Shown here: positions 59,490-64,000 of the stretch, piece after piece | How the letters are laid out: every line of letters starts with the position of its first letter | Numbering within the stretch: the first letter of the stretch is position 1 | NCBI GenBank assembly: GCA_032622095.1 | Contig: CP136064.1 | Coordinates: 175,540,247-175,604,246 of the forward strand | DNA from: Siphonodentalium dalli | Lineage: Eukaryota > Mollusca > Scaphopoda > Gadilida > Siphonodentaliidae | Length of the DNA stretch: 64,000 nucleotides | Direction: 5' to 3' | The notes under the pieces: generated by a model | Database searches by the model: none | What the model was told of the DNA's origin: nothing | What the model saw: the letters and a program-made list of their open reading frames with translations, nothing else | Program-made: the position numbers and the translations under genes

Positions 59490-60136
59490 GAACACACATT
59501 TTCAGTTGATAGATCTGATGTGAGAAAACACACACAATGTATATTAATTCTGAAGTTGTTGCCATATAGAGGATAGCACTCGTGTTTTGTTTTGAAATAA
59601 TTACACCTTTCGCATAATGAACTACTACTGATAATAAGTATTACCAACGGCCAATAGTTTATCGTACATTTTTTGGACAGTCAAAAAGCCTTTCACAGAA
59701 TATGCCATCCAAACTTCTTGACACTCACAGTAAGAAGATATGGTTCTTTTTGTCGTGATTATTGTGTACTTAATTGTGTTCGTATCAGGTCATAGTCGGT
59801 GGTAAGTTCGATAAATGCATGCAAAGCTCGCGTACATTATTTGCTTTTCGAAGCCGTAATCGTAACTTTACGGATATGTCAAAACGACAAATGATAGAAA
59901 GAACAACAATTCTAGTGACGTAGTAGACTAGTACCCTATTCGTAATTCTTAGCAGTAGTAATTCGTTCTGTGAAAGATGTCCAATGTAAAGCATATTGAT
60001 TCTCAATTTATTTCCATTTTGTTTAAATATAGGAAGCCGTTCGGTCAACAAATACGTCGATTAAAAATCAATACTTGCCAAATAACAATCAATATGTCAA
60101 TTTAAATTAATCATCGTTTCAAAAATAAATGAACGA
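59490..60136. other. 3' flank of the receptor gene, no other gene seen
   Basis: AT-rich DNA with one minus-strand frame (59785-60051) lacking any recognised domain. Confidence 0.4.
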
Positions 60137-60216
60137 TTTCAACCAAATTTGGTGTGGTGACTCGGGGTACTCTGACCGGATGTTATAACGGCGTTAGATG
60201 TTCAAAATGTTGATTT
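60137..60216 (+). repeat. Fragment of the 3570-kb-type dispersed repeat
   Basis: 'ttcaaccaaatttggtgtgg', 'tgactcggggtac' and 'gttataacggcgttag' match 3637-3700 and the inverted block at 12205-12260. Only about 80 bp is present. Confidence 0.6.
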
Positions 60217-60307
60217 AAAAACAACTTATTTTATTTTTTGTAATCTGTTTTGTTAAATTGAGGAGAATACGGAAGGTTTGAGGCGCCAAGTAAAATTAAT
60301 TACTAAC

Positions 60308-60575
60308 TTGCTACCAAGGCTGGTCACAGGGACGCGGCGACAGGGGGTTGAGGTGCACGTATACTCCTATTATTTGGGACACTGTCGGGTCTGTGGCGTA
60401 CTTATATTGCATGGGACACATTCGGGTCTATTTTATAAAGTCATGTGTATGTTCCAAGACAGGTCACATGGACCTGTCAGATGGGGTTGATGTGGGTCAT
60501 GGTACTTATATTGTATGCATGGGACATTGTCGGGTCTATTTGAACAGTTCATGTGTATGTTCCCATGGCTGGTCT
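60308..60575 (+). repeat. Degenerate tandem repeat, unit about 115 bp
   Basis: Two and a half units share 'gcatgggacat.gtcgggtc', 'tcatgtgtatgttcc' and a 'ggt' ending. The overlapping frames here are by-products. Confidence 0.6.
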
Positions 60576-60707
60576 CTTAACTACACGCCTCTTGAACCAT
60601 GCAGACCGATTTTTCCAAATGTCATTGTAATTCAATTGAGTATTTGTCACTAAAAACAAGCATTCTGATTGGCCAAGAGTGACTAACTTTAGTTTTCGAT
60701 TCACCGA

Positions 60708-60870
60708 CATCGGCCGCTTCAGCGTGCATCAAATCTGAATGTAGCACGTTAAAATTTCATCGGCGCAGAACGGAGTAGCGAAACGAGCACACCCGTGCGT
60801 TGTCTATAGATACCGTTCATCGGCCGCTTCAGCGTGCATCAAATCTGAATTAAGCACGGTAAAATTTTAT
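60708..60870 (+). repeat. Direct repeat, 109 bp apart
   Basis: 'catcggccgcttcagcgtgc' + 'atcaaatctgaat' + 'taagcacg.taaaatt' occurs at about 60709 and 60818. The copies are nearly identical, so the duplication is young. Confidence 0.75.
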
Positions 60871-60890
60871 TACAATGAAGATAACGTACC

Positions 60891-60914
60891 CTGTTTCGTT
60901 GTACAACGAAACAG
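60891..60914. repeat. Perfect 24-bp palindrome
   Basis: CTGTTTCGTTGT followed immediately by ACAACGAAACAG, with no loop. It lies 20 bp after the direct repeat above. Confidence 0.9.
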
Positions 60915-61589
60915 TGGTATGTTTATCTCCTAATTATCACCCCTCCCCTCGGGTTGAAATCTTCCAACAGATACAGCAAATTTTAATTGCTGGACATTTC
61001 TGGACGCTCTACATATCACATCTTTCATCCGATTAATCTGATTTATTGTTTAAAAACATGACCGCCATTGGCTATCTTGGATTTCTACATTTGATTTCAT
61101 TGAAACTGCAGCCGTCATTTATGAGATCGAGATGAGATGAAATGGCGGGGGAGGGGTGCAGAAAATTTCCAGATTTTGTTTTTAAAAACATGGCTTGCAG
61201 CAACCGTCTCCGATTTCGTATTTCAATCCATCTGCAACGCCTATATCTATCAGCTGAGTGCATGATTCGTAAATAGCACATGCATTATCTTGATCACCTC
61301 TTGACTTACTCGAATTTGAACTATTTTCGATGAAAAAAATGGCCGCCGACAGCTTTCTTGGCTTGATTTTTGCTGTAAATTATTCATTTGGCGTTCTCTA
61401 TATATGCAGCGTCTTTCATTTGTTTGATCCCAAATAGCATATGCATGTTTGTGTACCTTGTGCAACCAGAGAGGAAGTAAAGACACCTTCAGAAAAAACA
61501 TACAGTTCCATTTTAAATGTGTCTTTTCGTGTTGACAAAATATGTTCAACCACCCTTATCATCCATGTGTATCTCACGGCCAACACTAA

Positions 61590-61730
61590 ACAAGAAAACC
61601 ATAGTCAGAAATGGTAACGCCACCAAGATCGTATTATTAGTCATAAATATAAATCATAATATAAAATATATTGGTTACATGAATGGACCGCATCAGAATT
61701 CCGTTAAGACAAGTAATTCTTCAAATTATT
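61590..61730 (+). repeat. Dispersed repeat (partner of 8172)
   Basis: Shares 'aagaaaaccatagtcagaaa', 'tggtaacgccaccaagat' and 'cttcaaattatta' with 8172-8305. Between 60915 and 61590 and between 61731 and 62111 no gene is recognised. Confidence 0.6.
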
Positions 61731-62111
61731 ACAATGAACTACTGCTTATAAATTACTGCAGGTTTCTCATTCGCCACACCAGAATGCTTCTAAATGCGGA
61801 TCAAATTTAAAGCTAAGAGTGCATGGCACATGCAGCCATTGTTCATAGACATTTTACAGATAGCGAGAATGATGCATGCTGGGAACGAAAGTATCCACAG
61901 CAAAGCCATGTGCTTACGGAGGCATGCGTTTATTATAGGGGATTTATGGTGGGCCTATAAAACTAATTATAACTTTGTTATCTGTCATAGTTTATGCGTG
62001 AAATTTTAAACATATATACCATGGACATATACCCCTTCCAGAATGTTGAAAAACATTTTCAGTTGCTCATCGTATTTTTATAGACGAAATAGTCCGAAAT
62101 TTCAGAAAATT

Positions 62112-62820
62112 GCGCTAACTGCTCAATGTTTTAATGTGTTACAAAATGTCTGATAAAAATAGTTCTATCGGGAATATTCACACCATTTTTTTTTCAGAGA
62201 ACATAGAGTAAACATAGTCCTATCGGGATATCGTAAAGGAGATTAATTAAAACCCTCAGACTGCCGAAACTGACGACATTAAATTCGCTTTTTCGTGTCC
62301 CACGGAAATGAAACGTGTCTGTCCATTGATCACGTTATTTATTTGACATAGTATTTTTTTTTCTGTTGTATTTGAACACTTGTTGCACGTGCAGGCTGCA
62401 CGATCATAATAACTTCAACCGATAAGCGCCGACTGATACCCGCGCAACAGTTTGTCTCAAATAAATTGTTATCAAAACGCAGGTTTATGGCCGCGGACAT
62501 AAGCCGATTAAGTGTAATGTAATTTATCCATGAACTTGACTGAAAAATTGTGATTCTATCACCATTAGCCACGAAAATGGGACCTCTAAACAGGCAAGTT
62601 TGATTTTCGGGGGACACAAACAAGCGAATTTATTGTCGGCGGTTTCGGCAGTCTGAGGGTTAATTAATCCCGAATTAAACGGAACTACTTTACGATAGTC
62701 CGATAGGACTATGTTTACTCTATGCATGTTCTCTGAAAAAATTGTGTGAATATTCCAGATAGAACTCTTTTTATCAGACGTTGTGTAACACCTTAAAACA
62801 TTGAGCGGTTATAGCGCAAA
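62112..62820. mobile_element. 0.7-kb foldback element
   Basis: The left arm, from 'tgcgctaactgctcaatgtt' (about 62112) through 'tctgataaaaatagttctat' and 'ctcagactgccgaaac', is mirrored on the right from 'gtttcggcagtctgag' (62642) to 'cattgagcggttatagcgca' (62820). The arms are about 180 bp with small indels. The middle (about 62290-62630) has no transposase. No clear target duplication was fixed. Confidence 0.7.
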
Positions 62821-64000
62821 CCGAAATGTGTTGTCTTGCAATATCCCACCGCTTTAGCTAAATTTACCTTCCTACAATATCCATAAAGAGGATCATATAT
62901 TATATACCCACGGTTTTAATTATAGAATATAAAATATATTAATTCGCGAATGACCAACTCAGAATTCCGTTAAAATAACAATAACAACCAGCACCTATAA
63001 CGAACCGTTTTACTGGACTTGGCCTACTGGTCGCGTAGTTCCGACTTTTAAATAAACGGAATTTCCAACTCTATAAATAAATAAAAGCCCCACAATGCAT
63101 TCGCCCTGTGGACGAGGTTTGCCGAATGTACAATCACCCAGTGAATTATCGATCGACCATGCGATATCAAAAAAAAACAAAAGCTAGAAACACCACACTA
63201 CGGTGGCGTAATAACCCAACACAAATTGAACATTATAATTATATTCTAATTAACATGGTACTAAAGTTCCGGTGTTGCCAGGGGGTGATTGTTTCCGGGC
63301 ACGTATGCCGGGGTGTGTGGGTGGTCGATGGGACCAACAAACATTTTTTTCCGCAACTCAAATTTGTTTTCCTGCAAAGTCTTTTTGACTGTTTTTGCAA
63401 TGAGTTTGGCTTAAAACACATTAGCACGTCAATATTAACATAAATGCAAAATTTCATGATGATGAGACCAACAGTATAGCCTGTAGCCCATGCTAATGGA
63501 TTGAATTTTGAAATCCATGATGGCCACTGGCAGCCATGTTTTTTTGGCCGAATGACCCAAAAATGACTCGTTCCTATTTACATGTCAATGTTAACATCCA
63601 TGACAAATAGTATGCACAGAAATTCGTATACAGCTGTTTACAGTGAATCCCCCCCCCCGCAAATCTCTGTTTTAGTGTTAAGGGGGGGGTGGGTGTCCAA
63701 AAATGGTCAGGAAAAAACCGAAAACGGAAAAAGATTTGGACCCGTTTTCCGAGGATGATCTATTTATGTTTACCTTATAATGATGATAAAATCTGTCTAT
63801 AAATGAGAAAAATTAGAACTCAAACATGCAGGGCCTGATAGAGGGTCACCAGAGACGTTGCTATGAGTACGGGGCATTGAGGAGGTGGTGTCTACCCACT
63901 CCAAATTTGTTTGAAATTTGTAACTGTTGAAAAGTTCTGACATTCCTAACTTCTGACAAACGGATTTCATATCACTCGATTTGGCATGACGTGATAATTT
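62821..64000. other. No gene seen
   Basis: 63095-63215 resembles 11786-11860. Runs of C (63649) and G (63682) flank 30 bp of ordinary sequence. One plus-strand frame (63108-63443) shows no domain. Confidence 0.4.

Overview
The window looks like AT-rich, repeat-dominated nuclear DNA of an invertebrate animal. The evidence is a large metazoan receptor exon with a somatomedin-B domain and seven membrane helices, several kinds of non-LTR retrotransposon relic, a Ty3-type LTR retrotransposon, hAT remains, a tRNA-derived SINE with a 'CCTGAGCAAGG'-type core, and many MITEs and minisatellites. The C-terminal ends of the LINE relics, with their Cys/His knuckle and tail, and the minisatellite-bearing foldback elements resemble what is known from molluscs, especially bivalves. 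That taxonomic reading is an inference. Only one convincing host gene is visible.

Layout. 1-13 kb: dispersed and tandem repeats, including a foldback MITE at 0.7 kb, a LINE relic at 2.8-3.4 kb, a 29-bp minisatellite element at 3.6-4.3 kb, a 488-bp TTAA-flanked MITE at 6.9 kb, and three tandem copies of a 131-bp hairpin at 9.2-9.7 kb. 13.0-15.7 kb: a hAT remnant with the C-terminal dimerisation domain of its transposase, split by a 1.6-kb foldback element that carries a 62-bp minisatellite. 20.44-34.33 kb: the most striking object, a 13.9-kb segment bounded by long terminal inverted repeats and a 5-bp direct repeat (GCATC). Each arm holds a short 20-22-bp minisatellite followed by a 152-bp satellite. 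A related sequence at 43.85 kb holds the same target site with no insertion.

35.5-37.1 kb: a 5'-truncated LINE on the minus strand. 37.26-43.69 kb: a complete but dead Ty3/gypsy-type element (153-bp LTRs, TAAAC target duplication, tRNA primer site, polypurine tract). It is itself interrupted by a non-autonomous LTR element of about 1.3 kb in gag and by a LINE or SINE tail in RNase H. 44.9-48.5 kb: a cluster of TTAA-flanked elements, some nested and two abutting at one TTAA. 49.8-55.1 kb: two copies of a 0.48-kb repeat, two further LINE relics, and a SINE.

56.25-59.31 kb (+): a long uninterrupted exon for an N-terminal SMB-domain, class-B/Methuselah-like G-protein-coupled receptor. A probable splice acceptor lies just upstream, and the hydrophobic leader runs across it, so the first exon or exons lie further 5'. 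59.3-64 kb: a 3' flank with more repeats and a 0.7-kb foldback element.

The genes do not form a pathway. The window is best read as one receptor gene next to a long record of nested transposition. All repeat calls come from reading the sequence against itself; no database was consulted.
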